Part shown: positions 1-7,946 of the stretch, piece by piece
Numbering within the stretch: position 1 is the first letter of the stretch
How the letters are laid out: every line of letters begins with the position of its first letter
From: JAENVT01 sp031404635
GTDB taxonomy: Bacteria > Actinomycetota > Acidimicrobiia > Acidimicrobiales > Ilumatobacteraceae
Reading direction: 5' to 3'
DNA length: 14,439 bases
Assembly (NCBI GenBank): GCA_031404635.1
Contig: JANNHY010000252.1
Span: forward strand, 1 to 14,439
The notes under the pieces: generated by a model
Told to the model about the DNA's origin: nothing
The model's input: only the letters and a program-made list of their open reading frames with translations
The model's database searches: none
Translations under genes and position numbers: made by a program

Positions 1-74
1 GCAGTGCGCGCCCCACCGACATGGAAGTACCCGGTTGGCGATGGCGCGAATCGAAACCGAGGGCCGCTGCTCAT
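1..74 (-). CDS. gltX: Glutamate--tRNA ligase, N-terminal fragment (cut by window edge)
   Basis: Reading the minus strand from the ATG at 74 gives 24 complete codons, MSSGPRFRFAPSPTGYFHVG followed by GART, before the window ends. The block APSPTGYFHVGGART is the N-terminal signature of class I glutamyl-tRNA synthetase, and HVGG is its HIGH-type ATP-binding motif. The enzyme charges tRNA-Glu in the cytoplasm; some actinobacterial versions also charge tRNA-Gln for later amidation. An in-frame TAG lies five codons upstream of the ATG, and a GGTGGA Shine-Dalgarno-like sequence (complement of 81-86) ends six bases before it, so the start is well fixed. It lies 91 bases downstream of the glutamate dehydrogenase on the same strand, so the two may be co-transcribed. 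Only the start is visible. Identity is very likely, although a GlnRS or Glu-Q-RS paralogue shares this motif. Confidence 0.88.
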   Translation of the reverse strand, partial: MSSGPRFRFAPSPTGYFHVGGART

Positions 75-106
75 GCGCCATCCACCCTACCGGTCGTGCT
101 GTTTGA

Positions 107-126
107 CGATGGGCGCCACCCCATCG
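107..126 (-). terminator. Inverted repeat between gdh and gltX, possible weak terminator
   Basis: CGATGGG and CCCATCG form a perfect 7-bp stem with a 6-nt loop (114-119). It lies about 40 bases after the dehydrogenase stop and about 32 bases ahead of the gltX start. There is no T-run behind it on the minus strand, so it may be a pausing or processing hairpin rather than a true intrinsic terminator. Confidence 0.3.
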
Positions 127-157
127 GCGGCGTAGTCGTCAAAGCTGCCGGCCGCGC

Positions 158-173
158 GACGCTGGTCAGCGTC
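158..173 (-). other. Short inverted repeat spanning the gdh stop codon
   Basis: GACGCT and AGCGTC form a perfect 6-bp stem around a 4-nt loop, with the dehydrogenase stop codon (complement of 166-168) at the loop/stem edge. There is no T-run. It may be a 3'-end mRNA structure; a chance match in GC-rich DNA is possible. Confidence 0.3.
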
Positions 174-3100
174 CCGATGGGCGCTGGGTGACGAGTACCA
201 GGTTGCGCAACTGGCGGAGGGCCACGGATAGTGTCGTCAGGTCATAGGCATCAGCCCGGCGGATCTCGGTGAACATCGACATCGCTCTGGCGACGACACG
301 TTCGTTGGTCGATGCCCATTCGCGTGCCCCTCCGACATGGAGAGCATCGTCGGCCAGATCGGCGAGCGCGCTCATCAGGTCGTCACGCAAGGCCGATCGA
401 GCCTGGGTCTGCCAACGGTCGTTGCGGGGCAGCGCGCCGACCGCATCCCACAACCAACCGAGGTCGAGCGCGTCGAACACCTCCCAATAGGCCGCCGCGG
501 TTTCACGAACCGTCAGATGCTGGCGGGTGGCGAGGTCGATCACGTCGAAAGCGGTGTGCATCAGCGGCCACAGCACAGATCGCTGGGCCAGCTGTTCAGG
601 AACTCCGGACGCTAGACGAGCCGCCTCGTTGCCGAACATCTGGTCGCGTAGTCTGCCGCGCAGGTGCGCCTCGAGGGTGGTCGACAACTCGTCGATTCCG
701 GGCTGAAACTGAGCAACGACGGCGGCGATGTCGAGGGGTGGGCGGCGATGGCGCAGCAGCCACAACGCGCACCGCTCGACCATCCGCCTCGCTTCGAGGA
801 ACATCTCCAGCTGAATGTCAAGCTTGACATGTGTTGGCAGCGCGTCGATCTTGTCCCACATCGCGGGGAAGTCGAAGACGTCGCGAGCCGCAATCCAGGC
901 ACGCATCACGTCGACGACGCCGGCGCCGGTATCTTCGGTCATCCGGTTGTCGAACGAGATGCCCGACATGTTGACCATCTGATTGGCAATCTGTGTCGCA
1001 ATGATTTCTCGGCGCAACCGATGTCCGAGGATTTCCGGGCGGTACCGCTGCCGGAGCACTTTCGGAAAGTAACGAACGAGATCGGGTTCGAGGTACGGGT
1101 CGTCGGGAAACTCGGCGCGCACCATCTCGGCCATGTTGACGCTCTTGGTGTAGGCCAGCACGACAGCGAACTCCGGAGTTGTGAGTCCCATCCCACCTGC
1201 TTGCCGTTCAGCGATCTGCTTGTCGGTCGGGAGGAATTCGAGCGTTCGGTTGAGCCATCCTTCGGCCTCCAGCACATGCAGATACCTGGCATGGACGTTG
1301 ACCATCGGCAACGCTTGGCGGCGAGCCACGGCGAGGGCGAGGGTCTGGGCGCGGTTGTCGTCGAGTACCAACTCGCCGACCTCATCGGTCGTCGCAACCA
1401 ACATTTCGTTGCGTTGTTCGATGGTCATCGCCCCCTTGGCCATCACCGCGCCGAGGAGGATCTTGATATTGACCTCGTGGTCGCTGCAATCTACGCCTGC
1501 GGAGTTGTCGATCGCGTCGGTGTAGACAAGGCCACCGTTCAACGCGAATTCGATCCTGCCGCGCTGGGTCAGGCCGAGGTTGCCGCCCTCTCCTATCATC
1601 CGGCAGCGCAATTCCGCCCCGTTGACGCGCAAGCCGTCATTGGCCCTGTCACCCACCTCGGCATTGACTTCTGACGACGCCTTGACGTAGGTACCGATGC
1701 CGCCGTTCCAAAGGACATCGACCGGCGCACGCAAGATCGTCGACAGCAGCTCGTTGGTTGTGAATGCCAGCTGTTCTGTGCCCAGTTGCTTGCGCGCCTG
1801 CGGGCTCAACGAGATTGTCTTCAAACTACGCGGGTACACCCCGCCGCCGGCCGAGATCAGCGAGGTGTCATAGTTGGCCCAGCTCGATCGGGGCAAAGCG
1901 AACAATCGTTGACGCTCGGCAAACGACACTGCAGGATCGGGATCGGGGTCGATGAAGATGTGCCGGTGGTCGAACGCCGCCAGCAGCTTGACGTGAGGCG
2001 ACCGCAGCATCCCGTTGCCGAACACGTCGCCCGACATGTCACCGATGCCGACGATGGTCAGCTCCTCGCGGTCCGCGTCTTTACCCAGGGCACGCGCATG
2101 ACGCCGGACGCTCTCCCAAGCGCCGCGGGCGGTGATGCCCATCGCCTTGTGGTCGTAACCCGCGCTGCCACCGGAGGCGAAGGCGTCGCCCAGCCAGAAC
2201 CCGTAGTCGGCGGAGATCGCGTTGGCAATGTCGCTGAAGGTGGCAGTGCCCTTGTCGGCTGCCACCACCAGATAGGGATCGTCGCCGTCGTGACGCACGG
2301 TGTTGGGGGGAGGCACGATGGCACCGGCGACAATGTTGTCGGTCAGGTCGAGCAGGCCGCAGATGAATTCGCGGTAACAGGCCACGCCCTCAGCGCGGAA
2401 TTCGTTGGCGCCACTCGGTGGCCTCTTGAGCACGAAGCCACCCTTGGCACCGGTCGGCACGATAACGGCATTCTTGACGATCTGAGCCTTGACCAGGCCG
2501 AGAACCTCGGTGCGGAAATCCTCGCGGCGATCGCTCCAGCGAATTCCGCCGCGAGCAATCCGACCGTTGCGTAAATGGATCCCCTCGACGCGAGGCGAGC
2601 ACACCCAGATCTCGAACATCGGCCGGGGGAGGGGGAGGTCTGGCACCTTTGAGGTGTCGAACTTGTACGACAGCACCGGCCGATATCCGCCACCATCACC
2701 CGGGCGGAAGGCATTGGTGCGCACGGTGGCATCGATCAATGCCAACAGCGAACGCAGGATGCGATCGTCATCGAGGCTGGGCACGGCGTCGAGGGCCTCA
2801 AGTATCTCCACACGCAAGTCGACCTCGGCGGGGCCGGCGGCGGCGGCGGGGTTGAACCGGGCTGCGAACAGCGCCGTGAGCAGGCGACTGATCGCCGCAT
2901 GGCGGGCCAGCGTGGCTTCGATGTACTGCTGGCTGAAAGGGAAGCTGATCTGGCGCAGATAGCGGGAGTAGGCCCGCAGGATCTCGATCTGGCGAGCGGT
3001 CAGGCCGGCCACCAGGACCAGTCGATTGAAGCCGTCGACCTCGACAGACCCCGTGAATTCGGCGAGGAAACACCGCTGCACCTCAGCCCTGACGGGGTCG

Positions 3101-3495
3101 GTCATCTGCACCTCGGGTGGAACCGCGACACCCACGTCGTGGAGCCACACCGTGACCCCATCGACTCCGAATCCGAACGCTCGCTCGTCGAGCGCCCGCA
3201 GGTCGAGCTGATCGAGCAGCGGCAACATGTCGGAGAGCGGGATCGCCTCACCTCGACGATAGATGCGGAACCGCCAGCTCCCGTCGGTGCGTTGGAGCAG
3301 GTCGGTGGTGACCTCCCCTGCTCCGTTGGCGAGAGCGTCGACGTTGACGAAGTCGAGTGCCGCGACTGCCGGGTCGTTGAGTTCGTCGTAGCCGGCGGGC
3401 ATCGCCGACTCGAGCCGATCGGCCAAATCGGCGCGCGCTCCCAGTGCGACTCGAACCGCGCCAAGCCAAGCATCGGCGGTCTTGATGGTGGTCAT
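166..3495 (-). CDS. gdh: NAD-specific glutamate dehydrogenase, short form (large-GDH family)
   Basis: This enzyme catalyses the reversible NAD-dependent oxidative deamination of glutamate to 2-oxoglutarate and ammonia in the cytoplasm. The 1109 residues carry the large-GDH hallmarks: GGIRWSDRREDFRTE (about 316-330), the catalytic-lysine region PTGAKGGF (about 347-354), GIGDMSGDVFGNGML (about 483-497) in the nucleotide-binding half, and GEGGNLGLTQRGRIEF with the following NGG-YTDAIDNSAGVDCSDHE stretch (about 635-675). A long helical C-terminal region follows. Full-length bacterial relatives are about 1600 residues with three N-terminal ACT-like segments. This one begins near the last of them, so about 500 residues are absent. 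I chose the ATG at 3495 because GGGAG sits five to six bases upstream. A TTG at 3510 would add five residues but lacks such a site. The gene is divergent from the VIT-type transporter with only 66 bp between. Family assignment is very sure. Confidence 0.93.
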   Translation of the reverse strand: MTTIKTADAWLGAVRVALGARADLADRLESAMPAGYDELNDPAVAALDFVNVDALANGAGEVTTDLLQRTDGSWRFRIYRRGEAIPLSDMLPLLDQLDLRALDERAFGFGVDGVTVWLHDVGVAVPPEVQMTDPVRAEVQRCFLAEFTGSVEVDGFNRLVLVAGLTARQIEILRAYSRYLRQISFPFSQQYIEATLARHAAISRLLTALFAARFNPAAAAGPAEVDLRVEILEALDAVPSLDDDRILRSLLALIDATVRTNAFRPGDGGGYRPVLSYKFDTSKVPDLPLPRPMFEIWVCSPRVEGIHLRNGRIARGGIRWSDRREDFRTEVLGLVKAQIVKNAVIVPTGAKGGFVLKRPPSGANEFRAEGVACYREFICGLLDLTDNIVAGAIVPPPNTVRHDGDDPYLVVAADKGTATFSDIANAISADYGFWLGDAFASGGSAGYDHKAMGITARGAWESVRRHARALGKDADREELTIVGIGDMSGDVFGNGMLRSPHVKLLAAFDHRHIFIDPDPDPAVSFAERQRLFALPRSSWANYDTSLISAGGGVYPRSLKTISLSPQARKQLGTEQLAFTTNELLSTILRAPVDVLWNGGIGTYVKASSEVNAEVGDRANDGLRVNGAELRCRMIGEGGNLGLTQRGRIEFALNGGLVYTDAIDNSAGVDCSDHEVNIKILLGAVMAKGAMTIEQRNEMLVATTDEVGELVLDDNRAQTLALAVARRQALPMVNVHARYLHVLEAEGWLNRTLEFLPTDKQIAERQAGGMGLTTPEFAVVLAYTKSVNMAEMVRAEFPDDPYLEPDLVRYFPKVLRQRYRPEILGHRLRREIIATQIANQMVNMSGISFDNRMTEDTGAGVVDVMRAWIAARDVFDFPAMWDKIDALPTHVKLDIQLEMFLEARRMVERCALWLLRHRRPPLDIAAVVAQFQPGIDELSTTLEAHLRGRLRDQMFGNEAARLASGVPEQLAQRSVLWPLMHTAFDVIDLATRQHLTVRETAAAYWEVFDALDLGWLWDAVGALPRNDRWQTQARSALRDDLMSALADLADDALHVGGAREWASTNERVVARAMSMFTEIRRADAYDLTTLSVALRQLRNLVLVTQRPSGR

Positions 3496-3561
3496 GATTT
3501 CTCCCGACAACGCTGGCGGCAGCTTCCCTGCCCGGCGACACTAGTCGGTAGCGTCTATGGA
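3496..3561. promoter_or_regulatory. Divergent gdh / metal-transporter intergenic region
   Basis: These 66 bp separate two divergent starts and must hold both promoters unless the transcripts overlap. The gdh side has a clear GGGAG ribosome-binding site. The transporter side has no obvious Shine-Dalgarno before its ATG at 3562, so a leaderless or near-leaderless transcript is possible. I see no convincing -35/-10 pair. Confidence 0.4.
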
Positions 3562-4287
3562 ATGAACCGCTTCCCCTTCCGCCGTCGGGTCGAGTCGCAC
3601 CCAGGTCACCGCTCCGTAGCAGGCGGTCTGGCTCGCGCCGCCGTCTTCGGGGTCAGCGATGGGCTGGTCTCGAACGTGTCGTTGGTGATCGGTTTTGCGG
3701 GAGCCGGCGTTGACTCCTCATACGTTCGCCTCGCCGGGCTGGCCGGGGCCATCGCCGGGGCGACCAGCATGGCCGCCGGCGAATGGGTCAGCATCTCGGC
3801 CCAGAACGAGATGGTGTTCCGCGAGCTCGCCGTCGAGCGACGCGAACTCGCCCACAACGCCGTCTCAGAAACCGCCGAATTGGCACGGATGTACGAAGGG
3901 CACGGCATGACACGTCAAATTGCGCTCCACGCCGCTGCCGACGTGATGCGAGAGCCGGAAACAGCACTTGCCGTTCACGCCCGCGAAGAATTCGGTGTCG
4001 ACCCTAACGAACTCGGCTCGCCGTGGAGTGCAGCTGGCCTGTCGTTGGTGTGCTTCCTGGTCGGAGCCTTGCTGCCGGTCATTCCGTGGTTCGGCGGCAG
4101 CGGCAACGGTGCGAAGGTGGGGTCGATCCTCATCGGCGTCGCCGCCGCCGCGGTCGTCGGGTTGATGATCGGCAAGTTCGCCGAGCGGCGCATGGCCTGG
4201 AGTGCGATCCGCCACGTCTTGATCCTGCTGGTCGCCTGCGGCGCCACCTGGTTGGTCGGCAACGCACTCGGCGTCGGCGTCAGCTAG
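3562..4287 (+). CDS. VIT1/CCC1-family Fe2+/Mn2+ transporter
   Basis: This 241-residue membrane protein has the five-helix VIT/CCC1 layout. TM1 lies at about 22-46 with the family motif FGVSDGLVSNVSLVIG. TM2 at about 56-80 contains AGATSMAAGEWVSISAQNE. A charged cytoplasmic segment (about 81-150) is rich in Glu and His and corresponds to the metal-binding domain. TM3-5 lie at about 155-178, 187-207 and 216-238. Family members move ferrous iron or manganese out of the cytosol, into vacuoles in eukaryotes and probably out of the cell in bacteria, as a detoxification step. The reading frame stays open for 663 bases upstream, but that extension overlaps gdh antisense and has no transporter features. 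MNRFPF at 3562 is therefore the credible start. No metal-responsive operator or partner gene is visible. Substrate preference cannot be read from the sequence. Confidence 0.87.
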   Translation: MNRFPFRRRVESHPGHRSVAGGLARAAVFGVSDGLVSNVSLVIGFAGAGVDSSYVRLAGLAGAIAGATSMAAGEWVSISAQNEMVFRELAVERRELAHNAVSETAELARMYEGHGMTRQIALHAAADVMREPETALAVHAREEFGVDPNELGSPWSAAGLSLVCFLVGALLPVIPWFGGSGNGAKVGSILIGVAAAAVVGLMIGKFAERRMAWSAIRHVLILLVACGATWLVGNALGVGVS

Positions 4288-4300
4288 CGGAACGGCTAGC
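4283..4300 (+). other. Inverted/direct repeat spanning the transporter stop codon
   Basis: Two copies of the palindrome GCTAGC (4283-4288 and 4295-4300) are separated by six bases. The first contains the TAG stop. Together they can pair as a 6-bp stem; with the following GG each copy is also an 8-bp direct repeat. No T-run follows. Confidence 0.3.
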
Positions 4301-4351
4301 GGCGAATCACTGGATCGAGCACGTCGCCACGATCCGTGCTTCGATGGTGGC

Positions 4352-4717
4352 ATGCGTCAACTGAACGTGCTCGGTGAGGAGCTACAGCCGTGCTCTCTCG
4401 ATCCTTTGACCGGCTACTACCGCACCGGGTGCTGCGAGAACCACGGAGACGACCCCGGTTTGCATGTGGTATGCGTTGTTGCGACCGACGAGTTCCTGGC
4501 GTTCTCCCGAGCCGTGGGCAACGACTTGTCGACGCCGATGCCGCAACACGGCTTTGCAGGATTGAGCGATGGTGATCAATGGTGCCTGTGCGCGGCGCGC
4601 TGGCAGGAGGCATTCGAGGCCGGCGCGGCGCCGATGGTGCGACTCGCAGCCACACACTTGTCGGCCCTCGAGTACTCGACGCTGGCAGACCTACGCGCTC
4701 ACGCCATCGACCATTGA
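4352..4717 (+). CDS. DUF2237 family protein (conserved, function unknown)
   Basis: This 121-residue soluble protein matches the DUF2237 pattern along its whole length: NVLGEELQPCSLDPLTGYYR, then TGCC (25-28), VVCVVATDEFLAFS, GNDLSTP (57-62), GLSDGDQWCLCAARWQEA (70-87), and AAPMVRLAATHLSALE near the end. Six cysteines (14, 27, 28, 41, 78, 80) sit within the conserved motifs and could bind metal or be redox-active. That is inference only, because no member has a function that I know of. The length is normal for the family. The ribosome-binding site is weak. It lies 64 bases after the metal transporter and 62 bases before kdpD on the same strand, so it may belong to either transcription unit. 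The family call is firm but the biological role is open. Confidence 0.85.
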   Translation: MRQLNVLGEELQPCSLDPLTGYYRTGCCENHGDDPGLHVVCVVATDEFLAFSRAVGNDLSTPMPQHGFAGLSDGDQWCLCAARWQEAFEAGAAPMVRLAATHLSALEYSTLADLRAHAIDH

Positions 4718-4720
4718 GCC

Positions 4721-4743
4721 ATGCCGCCTGAGCTGGGAGGCAT
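4721..4743 (+). terminator. Weak hairpin between the DUF2237 gene and kdpD
   Basis: ATGCC and GGCAT can pair around a 13-nt loop, with an alternative inner GCCT/AGGC pairing. It lies directly after the DUF2237 stop and has no T-run. It is a tentative boundary ahead of the kdpDE unit. Confidence 0.2.
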
Positions 4744-4779
4744 CGCCGCTACGAGCGACGTGGACAAGACTGGAATCTG

Positions 4780-7254
4780 ATGGCGCGAGGTCGACTACGT
4801 GTGTACCTGGGTGCGGCGCCGGGCGTGGGCAAGACGCACGCGATGCTCGAGGAGGGTTTGCGTCGGGCCGGTCGGGGAGCCGACGTCGTGATCGGAATCG
4901 TCGCCGACGATGGACGAGCGTCGATCGAGGCGTTGGTCAGCCGACTCGAACTCGTCCCCGCTGTGTCCGATCCACATGGAGTACCCGATCTCGACGTGGC
5001 CGCGATCCGTCGCCGTGCTCCTCGAGTTCTGCTCGTCGACGATCTCGCTCACCGAAACGACGACCACATCGGTCGCTGGCAGTTGATCGAGGAACTGCTG
5101 TGTGACGGGATCGAGGTGATCACGACCGTCAACATCGGTGCGCTGGAGTCGCTGGGCGACATCGTCACCGCGATCACGGGGACAGCGCCTGCCGAGACGG
5201 TCCCCGATTCTGTGGTTCAGGCCGCCGACCAGATCGAACTCGTCGACATGAGCCCGGAGGCGCTGCGACGCCGCCTCGCCCACGGTCACATCTATCCATC
5301 CGAGCGCGTCGATGCCGCTCTGGCCAACCTGTTTCGACCGGCGGTGCTCGGTGCCCTCCGCCAGCTCAGTCTGCTGTGGCTGGCTGATCGTGTCGAGGAA
5401 CAGCTCGAACACCAGCTTCTGCCCGACCTGCCCAACGACGCCCGCGCGGTACGCGAGCGAATCGTGGTCGCCCTCGGAGGCCAGGGTGGCGAGCACCTGG
5501 TCCGGCGCTCGGCGCGCCTGGCCGGACGAACAGGCGCCCATCTGGTGGGCGTCCACGTCGTCAGCGCCGGTCGCCAACCCGGACCCGATCTGGAACATCA
5601 GCGACGGCTCCTGACCGGCCTCGGCGGGGTCTACCGCGAGGTCGTCGGCGACGATGTGGCTGCAGCACTGGCCGAATTCGCTCGTGTCGAGCAAGCGACG
5701 CAGCTGGTGATCGGAGCACCGTCTCAGGCAGGGGCACATGCGGCGAAGTCCGTCGTCTCCGAACTTGTCGGCGGTATCGGCGCGACCGACGTTCATGTAG
5801 TGGCGACGAACGTCACCGACACCTCGTTCGGGCGAAGCGTCGGCCGCTCGAGTCCGGAACGCCCGCGACGACACGTCGTGATGGCCTGGGCGCTGTGTCT
5901 TCTGGGACTGCCGCTGCTGACTGCCATACTCACCACGATTCGCGGTCATGTGTCGGTCGGGTCGGCATTGATGGTCGACCTGTCCGTCGTGATGGCCGTG
6001 GCCGCTCTTGGCGGGATACGCCCCGGACTCGCCGCGTCGGTGACCGCATTCGGTCTCACGAACTGGTTCCTGACACCCCCGCTGCACACTCTCACCGTCG
6101 GCGAAGCGGAGAACGTGGTTGCTCTCACGGTCTTCGTCCTGGTGACCGTCGTGGTCGGCGTCTCCGTTGACCGCGCCGCCCGTCGATCGCGCGAGGCCGC
6201 CGCTGCCAGAGCCGAGGCCGGTGCACTGGCGCGGTCGGCGGCCACGCTCGTCGGCGCCCACGACCCATTGCCCGACCTGCTCGAGCAGCTCCGAGCGACG
6301 TTCGGACTAGCCAGCGCGACCGTCCTCGAACGCACTGATCACGGTTGGTGGCCCACGCACGCCTCCGGACGACCGGAGTTACTGACCCCGGAGGATGGCA
6401 CTTCGATCGATATTTCAGCAGCGGGCGACCTGCGACTCGTGGTCTCGAACAATGCCCTGCGACCCGAACAACTGGAGGTGCTGCGGGCGTTCGGCGACCA
6501 GCTGGCGATGGCTGTCGAGGCGCGGCGGCTGCGCACCGACGCCGCCAACGCCGCGCTGCTGGAGGAGGCCAACGCCCTGCGCGCGGCGTTGCTGCAGGCG
6601 GTGTCGCACGACTTCCGCACACCGCTGGCGACGATCAAGGCGTCGTCGTCCGGTCTTCTGCAGACCGACATCGACTTCTCCGACGACGACCGCCGTCAGC
6701 TGTTGAACGACATCGACGGCGCTGCGGACAGACTCGACCGGATGGTGCGCGATCTGCTCGACATGAGCCGACTGCAAGCGGGCGCGGTCGACCTCGCGCT
6801 CAGTGCCGTAGCGTTGGAGGAAGTAGTCGCCGCCGCGCTCGCCGGGATCCCCTCCGCCAACCGCCGAGTCGAGGTCGAGGTTTCGGAGTCGCTGTCGACG
6901 GTTTCGGCCGACGCCGCATTGTTGGAACGCGCCGTAGCCAACCTGGTCTCGAACGCACTCGCCTGGTCGCCGATCGACGCATCCGTCCGGGTCGAGGCCG
7001 GGCAGATCGGGGGTTCAATCGATCTCCGCATCATCGACCGCGGCCCCGGGGTCGCTCCCGCTGATCGCGAGCGCATCTTCCTACCGTTCCAGAGGCTCGG
7101 CGACCGCTCGACCGACGCCGGCGCTGGGCTCGGCCTGGCGATCGCCAAAGGCTTCATCGAGGCGATGGGCGCACGCCTGGTGCTCGACGACACGCCCGGT
7201 GGCGGGCTCACGTTGACGATCCGCCTTCACATCGCCGAGGAGGACCATCCGTGA
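4780..7254 (+). CDS. kdpD: Potassium sensor histidine kinase KdpD (divergent N-terminal domain)
   Basis: This 824-residue membrane sensor kinase phosphorylates KdpE in response to K+ limitation or osmotic stress. In order, it has the KdpD domain with P-loop GAAPGVGKT (11-19) and Walker-B-like VDDLAH (86-91); a USP-like domain (about 218-345); four close membrane segments of the DUF4118 type (about 368-460); a GAF-like region (about 480-590); the H-box SHDFRTPLA with His610 as phospho-acceptor; and an ATPase domain with N-box NLVSNAL (721-727), DRGPGVAP, and GAGLGLAIAKG. The N-terminal domain departs from the family norm. The usual ETHGR is ADDGR, VDELAHTN plus the following PGS-type loop is VDDLAHRNDD with residues missing, and QHLESLND is GALESLGD. 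The ATG start lies immediately before the P-loop, as in other actinobacterial KdpDs. It overlaps kdpE by four bases, indicating translational coupling. No kdpFABC lies on either side. Confidence 0.93.
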   Translation: MARGRLRVYLGAAPGVGKTHAMLEEGLRRAGRGADVVIGIVADDGRASIEALVSRLELVPAVSDPHGVPDLDVAAIRRRAPRVLLVDDLAHRNDDHIGRWQLIEELLCDGIEVITTVNIGALESLGDIVTAITGTAPAETVPDSVVQAADQIELVDMSPEALRRRLAHGHIYPSERVDAALANLFRPAVLGALRQLSLLWLADRVEEQLEHQLLPDLPNDARAVRERIVVALGGQGGEHLVRRSARLAGRTGAHLVGVHVVSAGRQPGPDLEHQRRLLTGLGGVYREVVGDDVAAALAEFARVEQATQLVIGAPSQAGAHAAKSVVSELVGGIGATDVHVVATNVTDTSFGRSVGRSSPERPRRHVVMAWALCLLGLPLLTAILTTIRGHVSVGSALMVDLSVVMAVAALGGIRPGLAASVTAFGLTNWFLTPPLHTLTVGEAENVVALTVFVLVTVVVGVSVDRAARRSREAAAARAEAGALARSAATLVGAHDPLPDLLEQLRATFGLASATVLERTDHGWWPTHASGRPELLTPEDGTSIDISAAGDLRLVVSNNALRPEQLEVLRAFGDQLAMAVEARRLRTDAANAALLEEANALRAALLQAVSHDFRTPLATIKASSSGLLQTDIDFSDDDRRQLLNDIDGAADRLDRMVRDLLDMSRLQAGAVDLALSAVALEEVVAAALAGIPSANRRVEVEVSESLSTVSADAALLERAVANLVSNALAWSPIDASVRVEAGQIGGSIDLRIIDRGPGVAPADRERIFLPFQRLGDRSTDAGAGLGLAIAKGFIEAMGARLVLDDTPGGGLTLTIRLHIAEEDHP

Positions 7255-7928
7255 CCCGCATCCTGGTTGTCGACGACGAACAGCAGATCCGGCGGGCACT
7301 CGACATCAACCTTCGCGCCCACGGGTACGAGGTGAGACTCGCCGCCACTGGTGAGGAGGCATTGATCGACGCCGTGGCCAACGTGCCCGATCTGGTCTTG
7401 CTCGATCTCGGCTTGCCGGGCATCGACGGTGTCGACGTCATCCGCGGACTGCGCGGCTGGACCTCGGTCCCCATCGTCGTGTTGTCGGCACGCGAGGGAG
7501 ATCCGAGCAAGGTCGAAGCACTCGATGCCGGCGCCGACGACTATGTGACCAAGCCGTTCAGCATCAACGAACTGTTGGCGCGGTTGCGTGCCTCGCTGCG
7601 TCGCCATCACCCCGCGCCACAGGAGCCCGTCGTCGAGACGCCCGACTTTGTTGTCGACTTCGCCGGCAAACGCGTCACCCGCGACGGCTCAGCGGTGCAC
7701 CTCACACCGACCGAGTGGGCGATCGTCGAGGAACTCGTTCGCAATCCGGGCCGACTGGTAACCCAGCGTCAATTGTTGCAAACCGTATGGGGACCGCAGT
7801 ACGAGCACGAGACCAACTACTTGCGTGTCCACCTCGCCGCGATCCGACGCAAGCTCGAACCCGACCCCGGGCAACCGCGCTACTTCATCACCGCACCTGG
7901 CATCGGTTATCGATTCGAACTCTCTTGA
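7251..7928 (+). CDS. kdpE: KdpE-type response regulator (OmpR/PhoB family)
   Basis: This 225-residue transcription regulator has a receiver domain (1-115) with acidic pocket Asp8/Asp9, phospho-acceptor Asp52 in LVLLDLGLPG, the Ser79 switch position and Lys101 in YVTKPF. A C-terminal winged helix follows (about 128-223), with LTPTEWAIVEELVRNPGRLVTQRQLL and TNYLRVHLAAIRRKLE, ending in ITAPGIGYRF. Length and sequence match KdpE. It starts at GTG 7251, overlapping the kdpD stop in a GTGA arrangement, with GAGGAGGA (7237-7244) as a strong ribosome-binding site inside kdpD. Phosphorylated KdpE of other bacteria activates kdpFABC. Here the next gene is a KimA-like transporter, and a tandem repeat suited to an OmpR-family dimer overlaps the end of this gene. 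The KdpE assignment rests on similarity plus the kdpD partner. Confidence 0.93.
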   Translation: MTRILVVDDEQQIRRALDINLRAHGYEVRLAATGEEALIDAVANVPDLVLLDLGLPGIDGVDVIRGLRGWTSVPIVVLSAREGDPSKVEALDAGADDYVTKPFSINELLARLRASLRRHHPAPQEPVVETPDFVVDFAGKRVTRDGSAVHLTPTEWAIVEELVRNPGRLVTQRQLLQTVWGPQYEHETNYLRVHLAAIRRKLEPDPGQPRYFITAPGIGYRFELS

Positions 7929-7941
7929 CGCCTTCTTAACG
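7923..7941 (+). promoter_or_regulatory. Candidate KdpE operator ahead of the kimA-like gene
   Basis: TCTTGACG (7923-7930) and TCTTAACG (7934-7941) are two direct repeats, 7 of 8 identical, with an 11-nt period. OmpR/PhoB-family regulators bind head-to-tail repeats about one helical turn apart, so the geometry fits KdpE. A looser third copy, TCTTTGCG, is at 7955-7962. The site overlaps the kdpE stop and ends 53 bases before the transporter start. Binding is inferred, not shown. Confidence 0.45.
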
Positions 7942-7946
7942 GCGTC
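7927..7946 (+). other. Inverted repeat overlapping the kdpE stop codon
   Basis: GACGCC and GGCGTC form a perfect 6-bp stem with an 8-nt loop. The arm begins inside the TGA stop. No T-run follows, so it is a poor intrinsic terminator. It overlaps the proposed operator repeats and may be a by-product of them. Confidence 0.3.

Noticed and set aside
107..184. Repeated 10-mer CGATGGGCGC (107-116 and 175-184)
   Set aside because: One copy is coding sequence at the end of gdh and the other lies in a hairpin. There are only two copies and no array, so it is probably compositional.
664..1674. Open frame of 336 codons antisense to glutamate dehydrogenase
   Set aside because: It is a shadow of a strongly conserved gene, with no motif and no ribosome-binding site of note.
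2899..3561. Upstream in-frame extension of the metal transporter to about 460 residues
   Set aside because: The extension overlaps the conserved glutamate dehydrogenase on the other strand, has no transporter-like residues, and the family begins at the MNRFPF start at 3562.
4795..6261. Long open frame (488 codons) antisense to kdpD
   Set aside because: It has no recognisable domain and a composition typical of GC-rich antisense frames. The plus strand carries a full set of KdpD motifs.
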